64,000 nt of DNA from Oscillospiraceae bacterium (GTDB lineage Bacteria; Bacillota; Clostridia; Oscillospirales; UBA929): assembly GCA_009777475.1 (NCBI GenBank), contig WRLU01000010.1, positions 1-64,000 on the forward strand, in the 5' to 3' direction. Shown here piece by piece: positions 35,240 through 45,255 of this stretch; positions within the stretch are counted from its first letter, which is position 1; each line of letters starts with the position of its first letter. A model generated the notes under the pieces. The model did no database searches. It had not been told where the DNA came from and was given only the letters and a program-made list of their open reading frames with translations. A program made the position numbers and the translations under genes.

Positions 35240-36831
35240 ATGACAAGGACAATTCAGAAGGTAAAAGGATTTTGGGCAGTTGCCCTAGCGTTGGTGATGG
35301 GGTTGGCGTTGTTGCCGTCCGTGGGGTTGCCAAAAGTGCAAGCGGAAGAATTTGACGGCATGGCGGGGGACAGCATTTATTGGTCCTTGAATACGGAAAC
35401 AGGCGTGTTGGACATCGTGGGCGAGGGTGCAATGACAAATTGGGGAAGTCGTGTCCCGCCTTGGTCCGAACACATAGATTTCATAAAAAAGGTCAACATA
35501 TCCAACGGCGTGACTTCGATTGGCAGCTATGCGTTCAGGGATTGCACCTCACTGACTAGCATAGTCATTCCCGACGGCGTGACTTCGATTGGCAGCTATG
35601 CGTTCAGCAATTGCACTTCACTGACTAGCGTAGTCATCCCCGACGGCGTGACTTCGATTGGCAGCTATGCGTTCAGCAATTGCACTTCACTGACTAGCAT
35701 AGTCATTCCCGACGGCGTGACTTCGATTGGCGACCATGCGTTCAGGGATTGCACCTCACTGACTAGCATAGTCATTCCCGACGGCGTGACTCTGATTGAC
35801 ATCGCTGCGTTCAGGGGTTGTACCTCACTGACTAGCGTAGTCATTCCCGGCAGTGTGACTTCGATTGGCAGCTCTGCGTTCAGCGGTGTTCCTGATGCAA
35901 GTACTATATTCGTACCAAATCAACGGATAAGCAACCTTCTTGACAGCAGTCGTATTTTTTATTCTGGTAGAATAATAGTAGGTGTGGGCGTTGCTGTACC
36001 ACCTAGCGAACACATAATTGTTCCCGCAGAATATGTTCCTACACTTCCTGAAGAGAAAAGATTTTTAGGCCATAGTGATTATGGTCTTAGATTTGTTGCG
36101 TCATCTCTCAATCTAACGAATCCCTCTTCCAGCCTGGTAGATGATTCTAATTTATCTCAAGTAGCCTACAGTCTCGATGGCGGAATCAAGTGGAAAAAGT
36201 GGCCTAAAGCTCCTTCCGAACCCCGTTCTGAGTCCGATAGGGCCTATTCAATGTATGAGGCAAAACTCAAAGCCTACGAGAGGAAAATGATAGGATTCTG
36301 CGAAAGGCTTTTCAAAAAGGAGACGACTCTGCACTTGTCTTATGAGGTTGACGAAAAAGGCAAGCCCTTAACAAAAGGCATTGATCCAACATATACAGTA
36401 AAATTTCCGAAAATTAAAGCACCACCAAAAAAGAATGCCGAAAAACTCAAGCCGGTTTACAACAGGGATGCGGGGTTATGGACTCTTAAGCCAAAAACTG
36501 GGGAACGTACAGGTACTTACGAATGGTATTCACATCCATACAAGTATTCAGACGGCTCAAAGTGGCCAAAAACAGATAATAGAGGTTGGTTTACTGGCCT
36601 TGTAGACTGGCTTTCCCCTCCGGGCAAGGAAAAGATAATATACTACTTCCGCACTCCGGCTACTGCCGTTGAGGACGGCGAAACCGTTATCTACACTCCG
36701 CCCAGTCAGCAATTCAAAGTCACGGCCAAAGCTCCAAAATAACCGTACAAGCGGGGGAAATATATGATTTTTGGATGGCGGCAACGGCGAAAAAACCCGC
36801 AAGCGATACGCAGTCTATAGAGGTAGAATAA
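35240..36831 (+). pseudogene. Secreted BspA-like LRR protein with CTM C-terminal module, frameshifted at the end
   Basis: A Sec signal peptide (residues 1-36, ending KVQA) precedes six BspA/Treponema-type leucine-rich repeats of 23 residues (VIPDGVTSIGSYAFSNCTSL). The rest is the CTM shared with the proteins at 51.4, 57.2 and 61.2 kb: SLDGGIKWKKW, VKFPKIK, LWTLKPK, YYFRTPATA. The main frame stops at 36742. The next frame continues for 30 codons with KITVQAGEIYDFWMAATAKKP, matching the end motif of the relatives. Four A residues at 36736-36739 in place of five explain the break. The truncated protein (500 residues) may still be secreted. AAGGAG lies 9 bases before ATG 35240. Confidence 0.8.
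35507..35921 (+). repeat. Six tandem 69-bp repeats in the LRR gene
   Basis: Repeat units begin at 35507, 35576, 35645, 35714, 35783 and 35852. The middle units are almost identical at DNA level; the last two diverge. Such arrays can gain or lose units by slippage, changing the length of the LRR domain. Confidence 0.85.
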
Positions 36832-36857
36832 GACCGCGCTCAACCGATGCAGGGGGG

Positions 36858-38486
36858 TCAGCACAAAACCGCCCCCCTGTCTGCTGATGATACAGCTGCA
36901 GCATAGCGCTTCAAGTAGCCCTTCAGCGGCGGTTGCTCCCTTAACCGCATGGATCCCTTGCGCTTGCTCAAATCCTCGTCCGATACAAGCAGCGTAATGG
37001 CAAGGTTCTCAATATCAATATGGATTTTGTCGCCGTCAAGCACATAGGCAATAGTGCCGCCTGCCGCCGCCTCCGGGGAAATATGGCCGATAGCCGCCCC
37101 TCGTGTCGCACCGGAAAATCGGCCATCTGTAATCAATGCAACGTCAGCATCCAGCCCCATTCCGGCTATCGCCGAAGTAGGCTGAAGCATTTCACGCATA
37201 CCCGGGCCGCCGGACGGCCCCTCATATCGTATAACCAGTACATCGCCCTTTTGGATTTGACCTCCGTATATAGCGGCAACAGCTTTTTCTTCGCAGTCAA
37301 ATACTCTTGCGGTGCCGGTGAAGTCAAGCATATCATCCCGCACCGCGCTGCGCTTTACAACCGCGCCGTCCCGGGCAAGGTTGCCGAATAGTGCCGCAAG
37401 GCCGCCTGTGGCGGAATAGGTACGTATGATATTGCAGTCCTTAACCTCCGCACCCTTGAGCGTATCCCCTATAGCTTCGCAAGAAACGGTAAGCTCATCT
37501 TTGTGAAGCAAATCACCAAGCTCCTTCATAACCGCCGTTACGCCTCCTGCGCGGTGCAGGTCCTGCATATGGTGCCTGCCTGCCGGGGCAAGACGGCAGA
37601 GGTTAGGAGTTTTTTGACTGATCTCATTTATTGTATTCAAGCTAAGCGTTATACCCAGCTCCCGGGCAATGGCAATCAGGTGAAGAACGGAATTGGTTGA
37701 ACAGCCAAGTGCCATATCGACTGTCAATGCATTGCAAAACGCCCGCTGTGTCATAATACGGCTCGGTTTAATGCTTGCTCCAAGAAGCCTCATAACGCAT
37801 TCCCCGGCTCGCTTGGCAAGACGTATGCGCTGGGCGTAGACAGCGGGGATTGTCCCATTGCCGGGCAAAGCCATGCCTAATGCTTCAGACAGGCAATTCA
37901 TAGAGTTTGCAGTAAACATACCAGAACAGGAGCCGCAGCCGGGACAAGCGTTTTCCTCAATATCAAGCAACTCGGCTTTGCTGATTTTTCCCGCCTTGAC
38001 ACTTCCCACGGCTTCAAAAACAGTGTTCAGGTCAGTGCCGTCAATAGAAAGCATAGGACCGCCCGACACAAAGACAGACGGTAAATCAAGCCGTGCCGCC
38101 GCCATCAACATAGCCGGTACTATTTTATCGCAATTGGGTATAAAAACCAAGGCATCAAAGCAATGCGCTTTGACCATGCACTCAATGCTATCTGCTATGA
38201 TTTCGCGTGAGCAGAGAGAAAATCTCATTCCCTCATGACCCATGGCCAGACCATCGCAGACACCGATTGTATTAAACTCCATCGGTGTGCCGCCGTTCAT
38301 CAGAACGCCGTCTTTGACTGCCCATGCTATACTTTGCAAATGGATATGCCCAGGAACCACTTCGTTGAATGAGTTGACGATACCCACAAGAGGGCGCCCT
38401 ATTTGTCCGTCTGTATAGCCCATCGCCTTCAAAAGCGAACGCTTGGGGGAATTTTCGATGCCTGATTTCATAACATCGCTTTTCAC
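36858..38486 (-). CDS. ilvD: Dihydroxy-acid dehydratase
   Basis: The third enzyme of valine, leucine and isoleucine synthesis, 542 residues, with an iron-sulfur cluster. Conserved: [51 protein letters not shown], and the C-terminal [22 protein letters not shown]. It is slightly shorter than most homologues. The GTG start overlaps the ilvC stop (GTGA). It is the last gene of ilvB-N-C-D; a G-rich inverted repeat near 36850-36880 spans its stop and may help terminate. Confidence 0.96.
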   Translation of the reverse strand: MKSDVMKSGIENSPKRSLLKAMGYTDGQIGRPLVGIVNSFNEVVPGHIHLQSIAWAVKDGVLMNGGTPMEFNTIGVCDGLAMGHEGMRFSLCSREIIADSIECMVKAHCFDALVFIPNCDKIVPAMLMAAARLDLPSVFVSGGPMLSIDGTDLNTVFEAVGSVKAGKISKAELLDIEENACPGCGSCSGMFTANSMNCLSEALGMALPGNGTIPAVYAQRIRLAKRAGECVMRLLGASIKPSRIMTQRAFCNALTVDMALGCSTNSVLHLIAIARELGITLSLNTINEISQKTPNLCRLAPAGRHHMQDLHRAGGVTAVMKELGDLLHKDELTVSCEAIGDTLKGAEVKDCNIIRTYSATGGLAALFGNLARDGAVVKRSAVRDDMLDFTGTARVFDCEEKAVAAIYGGQIQKGDVLVIRYEGPSGGPGMREMLQPTSAIAGMGLDADVALITDGRFSGATRGAAIGHISPEAAAGGTIAYVLDGDKIHIDIENLAITLLVSDEDLSKRKGSMRLREQPPLKGYLKRYAAAVSSADRGAVLC

Positions 38487-39478
38487 CGCTTACCACCCCA
38501 GCTCATCTTCTCTCTCAGCTCAGCCCCCACTGTCTCAACAAGCAGCCCCTGTTCAAGCTTGCGGCGATTGGCAAAGCTAGGCCTTCCGTCAGCGTTTTCT
38601 TTCAGCCACCGCTCGGCAAATGAGCCATCCTGCACCTCGCTTAAAACCTTCTTCATTTCATCCTTGACAGCCTGTGTTATGATCCTGTCGCCAACACTGT
38701 AATCACCGTACTCCGCCGTATCGCTGATGGAGTGGCGCATAAATGACAAGCCACCATCAACAACTAAGTCGATGATCAGCTTCATTTCGTGAACACATTC
38801 AAAGTATGCACTCTCCGGCTGGTAGCCCGCATTCACAAGAGTTTCAAACCCGGCCTTCATCAGAGCGGCGACTCCGCCGCACAGGACGCATTGTTCACCA
38901 AACAGATCTGTTTCTGCTTCCTCTGCGAATGTTGTATCCAAAATTCCGCCCCTGCCGCCGCCTATCCCCGAGGCGTATGCCAAGGCGATTGCCCGGGCAT
39001 CGCCGGTAGTGTCGTTTTCCACAGCGACAAGACAGGGGACGCCTCTGTTTTGAACGTATTGGCTTCTTACGGTATGTCCCGGTCCCTTGGGTGCGATCAT
39101 AATTACATTGACATTTGAGGGAGGCACAATTTGTCCGTAGCGAATGTTAAACCCGTGAGCAAAGCAGAGAGTCATGCCCTTGCTGAGGCTTGGGGCAACA
39201 TCATTTTCGTAGATAGCTCTCATTTTTTCATCATTGACCAGCATCATAACAATATCCGCCTGCCCAACTGCCTCTCCGGTATTAAATACTGTAAAACCGT
39301 CGTTCCTTGCCGCATTCGCGCTTTTAGAGCCTTCATACAGCCCCACAAGCACCTTAATGCCGCTGTCACGTAGGTTCTGGGCATGGGCGTGGCCTTGGGA
39401 GCCGTAGCCGATCACTGCCACCGTCTTGTCTTTCAGAATCGCGGGATTACAATCGCTGTCGTAATACATTTTACCCAT
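38483..39478 (-). CDS. ilvC: Ketol-acid reductoisomerase
   Basis: A class I enzyme of 331 residues that isomerises and reduces acetolactate or acetohydroxybutyrate. The Rossmann motif [17 protein letters not shown] near residue 25, the metal-ligand segment [12 protein letters not shown], and [10 protein letters not shown] are present. The beta-2/alpha-B loop that sets NADPH or NADH preference reads YEGSKS. ATG 39478 is preferred; earlier ATGs are too close to the AAAGGA site. The start lies 17 bases after ilvN. Confidence 0.95.
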   Translation of the reverse strand: MGKMYYDSDCNPAILKDKTVAVIGYGSQGHAHAQNLRDSGIKVLVGLYEGSKSANAARNDGFTVFNTGEAVGQADIVMMLVNDEKMRAIYENDVAPSLSKGMTLCFAHGFNIRYGQIVPPSNVNVIMIAPKGPGHTVRSQYVQNRGVPCLVAVENDTTGDARAIALAYASGIGGGRGGILDTTFAEEAETDLFGEQCVLCGGVAALMKAGFETLVNAGYQPESAYFECVHEMKLIIDLVVDGGLSFMRHSISDTAEYGDYSVGDRIITQAVKDEMKKVLSEVQDGSFAERWLKENADGRPSFANRRKLEQGLLVETVGAELREKMSWGGKR

Positions 39479-39495
39479 AATAAAGACCATTCCTT

Positions 39496-39744
39496 TCAAC
39501 GATTTATTTGAGTCATTAAAATTACCTTTTGAACATCGTGCAGCTTTCTGATCTGGTGTACCATTTGCGTTTGGATATACTCGCTTCCTTTAGAGGTGAT
39601 TAGCATACGTGACTTTTCCGGGTTTTCGGTTTCGTTTACATACAAACTGTCGATGTTGTAGCCACGGCGGGCATACAGCCCGGTAATACGATTTAAGACA
39701 CCATAGTGGTTGGATACGATGAGTTCAACAGTAAATCTATCCAT
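39496..39744 (-). CDS. ilvN: Acetolactate synthase small subunit
   Basis: An 82-residue regulatory subunit, consisting only of the ACT domain ([20 protein letters not shown], then [16 protein letters not shown]). The short form without a C-terminal domain is common in Clostridia. It confers valine feedback inhibition on IlvB. ATG 39744 is preceded by GGGGAG, and it starts 14 bases after ilvB. Confidence 0.92.
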   Translation of the reverse strand: MDRFTVELIVSNHYGVLNRITGLYARRGYNIDSLYVNETENPEKSRMLITSKGSEYIQTQMVHQIRKLHDVQKVILMTQINR

Positions 39745-39758
39745 AAAAAACACTCCCC

Positions 39759-41408
39759 TCATTTCACGATTATGTCTTTAACCGAGCCGCCCGGCGGTAT
39801 CATAGGCAGAACCCTTTCGTCCATGCCTATGCGGCAGTCTATGACCGTGGGTTTCCTGTCAGGAAGATTGTTAAGCGCGTATTCAAGCCGTGTCAGATCC
39901 TCTGCCAGATATCCTTCCGCGCCGAACGCTTTTGCCAACGCAACAAAATCGGTTTTACGGTTCAGTGTGCTTTGCGAATATCGTTTTTCAAAAAACACTC
40001 CCTGCCATTGCCGTGGTAGCCCTAAGGCGTTATTGTTTAGTATAACAATTAGGATGGGAAGCTTCTGTGATACGGCAGTAGCGAGCTCAGTTAGATTCAT
40101 TCCGAAGCTACCATCGCCGGTGAACAAAACGCTTCTTTGCCTGCCCCTTGCTATACTGCCGCCGATTGCCGCACCTAAGCCGTAGCCCATTGCCCCAAGC
40201 CCGCCAGAGGTAAGCAGGGTTCGCGGTTTTTGGAACTTATAATGCAACGTAACCCACATCTGGTGCTGCCCTACATCGGTTGCGACAACGGTATCGGCAC
40301 CACAGAAGCCTCTTACCGTTTCTATTATGTTACGCGGCGTAAATCCGGAGCTTGCGTATTCAGTTTTGCCTTTTAGCTTCAATTCATCAATACGAGCAAG
40401 CCATTCATCATTCCGCATTGCCGGAAGCAATGGAAGCAGCTGCGTCAGAACATCTTTCACATCGCCATTGACATACATATGAGGCGGAACATTTTTCCCG
40501 ATTTCAGCATGGTCTATGTCCACATGGATGATGAGCTTACCTTCGCCGTATTCAGTTGCATTTCCGGTGGCGCGGTCTGAAAACCGGACACCCAGAGCAA
40601 TCAGCACATCGCATTCCGCCTTGACTGCCGTTGCGGCAAGCTTCCCATGCATGCCTGCCATACCGAGGTTCAGCTTGTACTCGTCCGGCAAGGCGGTCAG
40701 GCCCATCATACTAAATCCAACAGGGGCGGAAAGCCTTTCGGACAATACACCAAGCTCCGGCTCCGCGTTGCTTGAGATTACTCCCCCTCCGGCGTAGATG
40801 TATGGGCGTTTACAATTCTTAATTGCACTTGAAACCTGTCCCGCATCGAATGTGCAGTATGTTTTTTTTGCTGGCAGAGGCGTTTTGTTACGATATTCGC
40901 AAATATCGGTTTGAACGCTTTTGGGTATGTCCACAAGCACCGGCCCCCGCCTGCCGCTATTTGCTATGCTAAAGGCTTGATTTAATGTGTCTTCCAGCAT
41001 AGCGACATCCCTGACCATGAAATTATGCTTTACAATAGGCTGGGTGATACCCACTATATCTACCTCTTGGAAGCTGTCCCTTCCTAACATGGATACAGCC
41101 ACGTTGCCCGTTATGGCAATCAAGGGTATGCTGTCGAGATATGCGTTCGCTATACCGGTCACAAGATTTGTAGCTCCCGGTCCGCTGGTGGCAATCACCA
41201 CGCCGGTTTCGCCGCAGGCCCTTGCCCAGCCGTCCGCCGCGTGTACGGCACCCTGTTCGTGAGCTGTGAGAATATGGTTGAGCTTGTCGGAATTTTTGTA
41301 AAGTTCATCGTATAATGGGAGGATAGCCCCGCCCGGATACCCAAAGACGGTGGTGATGCCATGCGCCAACAGCCGCTCTACAACGATTTGCGATCCGCTC
41401 AGTTTCAT
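39759..41408 (-). CDS. ilvB: Acetolactate synthase large subunit
   Basis: The thiamine diphosphate enzyme of 549 residues committing pyruvate to branched-chain amino acids. VFGYPGGAILPLYDEL carries the N-terminal part, HEQGAVHAADGWARA includes the catalytic Glu, and GDGSFGMNLTELATAV then ILNNNALGLPRQWQ form the ThDP-binding GDG...NN motif. AGGGGGGTG lies ~8 bases before ATG 41408. It heads the ilv operon. Confidence 0.96.
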   Translation of the reverse strand: MKLSGSQIVVERLLAHGITTVFGYPGGAILPLYDELYKNSDKLNHILTAHEQGAVHAADGWARACGETGVVIATSGPGATNLVTGIANAYLDSIPLIAITGNVAVSMLGRDSFQEVDIVGITQPIVKHNFMVRDVAMLEDTLNQAFSIANSGRRGPVLVDIPKSVQTDICEYRNKTPLPAKKTYCTFDAGQVSSAIKNCKRPYIYAGGGVISSNAEPELGVLSERLSAPVGFSMMGLTALPDEYKLNLGMAGMHGKLAATAVKAECDVLIALGVRFSDRATGNATEYGEGKLIIHVDIDHAEIGKNVPPHMYVNGDVKDVLTQLLPLLPAMRNDEWLARIDELKLKGKTEYASSGFTPRNIIETVRGFCGADTVVATDVGQHQMWVTLHYKFQKPRTLLTSGGLGAMGYGLGAAIGGSIARGRQRSVLFTGDGSFGMNLTELATAVSQKLPILIVILNNNALGLPRQWQGVFFEKRYSQSTLNRKTDFVALAKAFGAEGYLAEDLTRLEYALNNLPDRKPTVIDCRIGMDERVLPMIPPGGSVKDIIVK

Positions 41409-41471
41409 TCGGATTCACCCCCCTAAAGTGATTAGGCCGTTTCCGTGACAATGCCTTTTGCATAGCCAAGA

Positions 41472-41503
41472 GAGACCTCATCAGCGTTTGCTGACGAAGC
41501 CCC
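41472..41503 (-). promoter_or_regulatory. Hairpin in the ilv leader
   Basis: Between the leader peptide and ilvB, a 14-pair stem including several G-U pairs (GGGGCTT CGTCAGC on the RNA, closed by an AAAC loop) could compete with the ribosome's progress. There is no run of U after it, so it could be an anti-terminator or regulate ilvB translation. Confidence 0.45.
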
Positions 41504-41527
41504 CCCTCAGAGTTGGTAAACCTTGCT

Positions 41528-41617
41528 TCACACACCAGCTAAACACCAACCGGAGCTGCCAATAATGGCAATGCTAATTGTAGCGGCCACACCGGTCAAC
41601 AAATGAAAACAGTTCAT
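41528..41617 (-). CDS. Candidate ilv leader peptide
   Basis: A 29-residue ORF between the ilv promoter and ilvB: it begins MNCFHLLTGVAATISIAIIG and ends CLAGV. Eleven of the residues are Ile, Leu or Val, and ISIAII clusters five branched-chain codons or neighbours. A ribosome stalled there for lack of charged tRNA could control downstream folding. GGAG precedes the ATG at 41617. No T-box landmark is visible, although T-boxes are usual for this operon in Firmicutes. A small membrane peptide is an alternative reading. Confidence 0.55.
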   Translation of the reverse strand: MNCFHLLTGVAATISIAIIGSSGWCLAGV

Positions 41618-41691
41618 TCCTGCTCTCCATTGCGCTAAAAAGGTAATAACCTATTGCCACAGTCCAAACTGCTCAGCTCCCGCCCACGCTA

Positions 41692-41720
41692 AGGGTAACA
41701 CAAATTCTTTACTTTGTCAA
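41692..41720 (-). promoter_or_regulatory. Promoter of the ilv operon
   Basis: On the minus strand: TTGACA (41715-41720), 17-base spacer, TACCCT (41692-41697). The RNA would begin near 41685, about 70 bases before the leader peptide and 280 before ilvB. Confidence 0.6.
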
Positions 41721-41838
41721 AGCCCCCGAAACAAAAAATCGGCTAATCCTCAAAGTAAATTCGGCAGCAGTCCAGATGGCAGGATCCACTTTGGCAATTT
41801 TGTCTATAATCATTTTTGTATTTTTTTTAATAAAAGTA

Positions 41839-41867
41839 TTGACAAGTGATTTACTTAGGTGTATAAT
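41839..41867 (+). promoter_or_regulatory. Consensus promoter of the zinc-ribbon gene
   Basis: TTGACA (41839-41844), 17-base spacer, TATAAT (41862-41867): a perfect promoter. The ~150-base untranslated leader after it is long for a small gene and may be regulated by structure. Confidence 0.8.
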
Positions 41868-42025
41868 GCCCCTCGTTGGTGGAAACGCACCAAAAAACAG
41901 TGGCGGTAACAGGAGCAATCCTGCACGCAAATAATTATGCCCGTATCGCGCATATCCCATAGAGCCATTCAAATGTGTTCTCCAGGAAACCGGTCCGAGG
42001 CAAGAAAGCAAAGAGAGGGAAAACA

Positions 42026-42304
42026 ATGTACGAAGACAAGACGCTCCAATGCAAGGAGTGCAGCGAGGATTTCACATTCACCGCCGGTGAACAGGAATTC
42101 TACAACGAGAGAGGCTTTATGAACGAGCCTCAGCGGTGCAAGAACTGCCGTGATGCCCGCAAGAACGCGGTTCGCGGTCCGCGGGAGTTTTTTGGCGCGA
42201 CCTGTGCCTCCTGCGGAGCAGAATGCAAGGTGCCCTTCGAGCCCAAAACCGAGAGACCGGTATATTGCAGCGATTGCTTTGCCCGGGTCAGGGAAAACGG
42301 CTAA
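42026..42304 (+). CDS. Probable zinc-ribbon protein (zf-trcl type)
   Basis: A 92-residue cytoplasmic protein with two zinc-binding parts: LQCKECSEDFTFTAGEQEFY with RCKNCR downstream (the zf-trcl pattern) and a second ribbon CASCGAECKV ... YCSDCF. Such proteins are abundant in Clostridia and of unknown function, with cold-shock or ribosome-associated roles proposed for some. The promoter at 41839 and long leader indicate high expression. ATG 42026 follows GAGAGGG. Confidence 0.85.
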   Translation: MYEDKTLQCKECSEDFTFTAGEQEFYNERGFMNEPQRCKNCRDARKNAVRGPREFFGATCASCGAECKVPFEPKTERPVYCSDCFARVRENG

Positions 42305-42321
42305 CACCTGCGGAACACCTG

Positions 42322-42354
42322 AGAAACGCCCGCCTGTTCGGTGGGCGTTTCTTC
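42322..42354 (+). terminator. Rho-independent terminator
   Basis: GAAACGCCCGCC pairs with GGTGGGCGTTTC around a short loop and is followed by TTCC. It ends the zinc-ribbon gene. Confidence 0.75.
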
Positions 42355-42409
42355 CAGTCAGAAGTGTTGCTGACCGGTTTCGAGCTTTAATTGAAATTGA
42401 GGTGCAATT

Positions 42410-43093
42410 ATGCATAAAACCGCATTGATTATTGAGGATGATTCTAATATTGCCGAGCTTTTGCGACTATATCTCGGGAAGGACGCTTTTACAACCTACT
42501 TAGCTGCGAATGGCTCAGCCGGCCTGTCTCTTTTCGTGGAGCATCAGCCGGATATTGTTCTGCTTGATCTCATGCTCCCTGAGGTAGATGGCTGGACCGT
42601 CTGCCAGAGTATTCGCGCAGAAAACCGCACAGCTCCAATAATTATGATTACCGCTAAAAGCGAAACCATCGACAAGGTTCAGGGTCTGGAAATGGGTGCC
42701 GATGATTACATTACCAAGCCCTTTGACATGAAAGAGGTAATGGCACGTATCCGCGCTGTTATGCGGCGCAGCAGCGGCAGCAACAGTTGCCGCAGGGTGC
42801 AATATGACAACTTAAAGGTTGATATGGATTCCTTTACCCTTACGGTCAAGGGTAATGTTGTTGACACTCCACCCAAGGAATTAGAGCTCTTATACCACTT
42901 AGCATCCTCTCCCAACAGGGTATATACTCGTACCCAGCTTCTAGATGAGGTTTGGGGCTTTGACTATTTCGGCGACAGCCGCACAGTTGACGTGCATATA
43001 AAACGGCTGAGGGAAAAGCTTGAGAATATCTCGCAAGAGTGGTCTCTCAAAACAGTTTGGGGCGTTGGCTATAAGTTTGAGCTGACTAGATAG
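42410..43093 (+). CDS. OmpR-family response regulator
   Basis: A 227-residue two-component regulator. The receiver has IIEDDSNIAELLRLYLG (acidic pair), DIVLLDLMLP (phosphoacceptor Asp), and the switch Lys in DDYITKPFDM. The winged-helix output domain has PPKELELLYHLASSPNRVYTRTQLLDEVWG and SRTVDVHIKRLREKL. It is co-transcribed with the histidine kinase 52 bases downstream. The regulon is unknown. Confidence 0.95.
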   Translation: MHKTALIIEDDSNIAELLRLYLGKDAFTTYLAANGSAGLSLFVEHQPDIVLLDLMLPEVDGWTVCQSIRAENRTAPIIMITAKSETIDKVQGLEMGADDYITKPFDMKEVMARIRAVMRRSSGSNSCRRVQYDNLKVDMDSFTLTVKGNVVDTPPKELELLYHLASSPNRVYTRTQLLDEVWGFDYFGDSRTVDVHIKRLREKLENISQEWSLKTVWGVGYKFELTR

Positions 43094-43145
43094 CCAGCCT
43101 GCTTTGAAGAACTGCCAAGCACAAGAGCTTAGGGGGATACCGGAC

Positions 43146-44585
43146 ATGCGAAACTTATTTTTTCAATATTCTATATTTTCCCTAATCGTGGTAAGTATGA
43201 TAGTTTTGTCTGTTTCCTTCATCATGGGTGCCTCACAGGTGCTGCATAACACCGAAAGGAGGCAGATGGAAAATGTCATAGAATCAGTTTCCGTCTATAT
43301 GTCTTACTCTCGTCAGAGTGATAATTTTGACTGGAAGGAAGAAAGTATTGCTATTCGCACAATTGCCGGTGCTGTGGATGTTTATCTCGTCATATGTGAC
43401 CGAAACGGCAAAATCATCCACACACCGGATCCTTTCGACCAATCTCGAGAGATGTATTTACCCCAAAGCGTTTTATCATTATGCTCTAATGGCCAGGATA
43501 TTCCCGCCAATATAATGCCACCTGAAATACCGGAAACCTCACAGGCCTTTATTTCGCGCGCAATATTGCAAAACGGCAGGACTGAAGGATATATCCTTAC
43601 CGCTTCCCTCTTAAATAATTATCGTTCACTGATGGACGACTTTGTAAGGATTTGGGTTTCACTTGGTGTTTTTATTCTGCTTTTTGCAGGGTTAGGTGCC
43701 TTTTTCATCTCACGGCGGATGGTCAGGCCATTACACCAAATGGCAAGTTGCGCCCACACCTTTGCTCACGGCGATTTTTCAGTCAGGGTGGATACAAAAA
43801 AGCTTGGTGACGGCGAAACGCTGAAATTGGCAGTTGCCTTTAACACAATGGCCGACGCGCTGCAAAAAGGCGAGGATTTACGGCGGGGCTTTATCGCCAA
43901 TATTTCACATGAGCTAAAAACCCCTATGACCACTATAGCGGGGTTTATCGGAGGTATTTTAGACGGCACCATTCCACCTGAAAAACACGGCCAAACACAT
44001 ACTCTTGTGTACGATGAAATCATGCGGCTGTCACGCCTGGTAATCAGCATGACAAATTTGACCCATTTGCAAACAGGTCAGCTTGATTTGAGACGGCAGC
44101 CATTTAATATTTCGGAAACATCAGTTAGAATTTTGTTCGGATTTGAAAATAAAATTAACGATAAAAACCTCAATGTGAGCTTAGATATTGCCGTTTCAGA
44201 GGAATTATTTGTATTCGCCGACCCAGACTCTATTATTCAAGTTCTTACAAACCTGATAGACAACGCCATTAAATTCGCCTACCCAGATACCGATTTGTTA
44301 CTCAAAATACGTTCTAAAAACGGAAAGGCTCATATATCTATTACTAACTGCGGCCAGCGCATACCTCCAGAGGATTTGCCCTATATTTTCGACCGTTTTT
44401 ATAAGACCGACCGTTCCCGCAGCCATGACCGGAGCGGTTTAGGCTTAGGCCTTTTTTTGGCACGCAGTATCCTGTATGCCCATAACGAGGACATATGCAT
44501 CAGCTCAAATAACGGAATAACAGTGGCATCTTTTACTTTGAGTGAGGCAAAGCCTCCTAAGCACAGCAGGGAAGCGCAGACTTAA
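43146..44585 (+). CDS. Sensor histidine kinase
   Basis: A 479-residue membrane kinase. Two membrane segments (residues 8-28 and about 165-185) bracket an extracytoplasmic sensor, followed by a HAMP domain (RRMVRPLHQMASCAHTFAHG), HisKA with phosphoacceptor His in ISHELKTPMTTIAGF, and HATPase with TNLIDNAIKFA and GLGLGLFLARSI. ATG 43146 has AGGGGG 11 bases upstream; a TTG at 43104 is an alternative. Partner of the adjacent response regulator. Confidence 0.94.
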   Translation: MRNLFFQYSIFSLIVVSMIVLSVSFIMGASQVLHNTERRQMENVIESVSVYMSYSRQSDNFDWKEESIAIRTIAGAVDVYLVICDRNGKIIHTPDPFDQSREMYLPQSVLSLCSNGQDIPANIMPPEIPETSQAFISRAILQNGRTEGYILTASLLNNYRSLMDDFVRIWVSLGVFILLFAGLGAFFISRRMVRPLHQMASCAHTFAHGDFSVRVDTKKLGDGETLKLAVAFNTMADALQKGEDLRRGFIANISHELKTPMTTIAGFIGGILDGTIPPEKHGQTHTLVYDEIMRLSRLVISMTNLTHLQTGQLDLRRQPFNISETSVRILFGFENKINDKNLNVSLDIAVSEELFVFADPDSIIQVLTNLIDNAIKFAYPDTDLLLKIRSKNGKAHISITNCGQRIPPEDLPYIFDRFYKTDRSRSHDRSGLGLGLFLARSILYAHNEDICISSNNGITVASFTLSEAKPPKHSREAQT

Positions 44586-44594
44586 GTGTCCGTT

Positions 44595-45155
44595 CTAAGG
44601 TTTTTGTTCGTATCTCACCTCCGCGGCACGAGTTCCGCCGATGTACATCTCACCTATTACAGGGACAAGAGTATCGGCAGTGAAGCAAGCCGTATGTTCA
44701 AAAATTGTCTCCCCTCTTCTTGACCGATAGTTTATGACTAAAAGATTTTGACCTTGATTTTTTTCATAAAACGACCCGGTTACATATCCGGAGGACCAGT
44801 CGCTGACCATCAGCGGCAGAAACTCCAGCGGGGAAAGCCCGGTGCCTGACAACGCACCCAGCTCGAGGGATGTATCCTGATATTTAAGCTCATACCCCTC
44901 CCCTATCTCAGCAACAATCCCGGCAATGTTTTCCGGGCTTATAACCTCTATCTGCCCCTTGCCCGCCGGGTCACAGGTGTATTTCACCGAAAAGCCTACA
45001 GTCCGGTCGCCAAAGTCAACCCTCACAGCAGCATCCAACATAATTTCTGTCATTTGGGAGTATTTTTTATGAATCAGGCTATCCAGAGGCTCGTTTCGCG
45101 TACAGGAAATCAGCATGAAAAGAGATGACGCAATGATCAGTATCCTTTTACACAT
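44595..45155 (-). CDS. Lipoprotein of unknown function
   Basis: A 186-residue secreted lipoprotein; the signal ends in the lipobox MLISC. The mature protein (FSVKYTCDPAGKGQIEVISP, EFLPLMVSDWSSGYV) is beta-rich with the outline of a LolA/LppX-like half-barrel, but the match is weak. It is convergent with the histidine kinase and stands before the amidase gene in the opposite direction of the kinase pair. An association with sporulation or the cell wall is possible given its neighbour. Confidence 0.65.
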   Translation of the reverse strand: MCKRILIIASSLFMLISCTRNEPLDSLIHKKYSQMTEIMLDAAVRVDFGDRTVGFSVKYTCDPAGKGQIEVISPENIAGIVAEIGEGYELKYQDTSLELGALSGTGLSPLEFLPLMVSDWSSGYVTGSFYEKNQGQNLLVINYRSRRGETIFEHTACFTADTLVPVIGEMYIGGTRAAEVRYEQKP

Positions 45156-45255
45156 AGGGAGCTACTCCTTCCGTGTTCCCCTGAATTTCCGTCCTGCCGA
45201 ACAGAGGCATATAGTGGGGACAATCCATTATATGCCTTGTACACTGATTTATGCG

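Noticed and set aside
35507-35921. Regularly spaced 69-bp repeats resembling a CRISPR array
   Set aside because: Repeats are contiguous, in frame, and code for LRR units; there are no spacers or cas genes anywhere in the window.
41409-41760. T-box riboswitch before ilvB
   Set aside because: I looked for the conserved T-box bulge and the GGTGGNACCGCG antiterminator motif and found neither.
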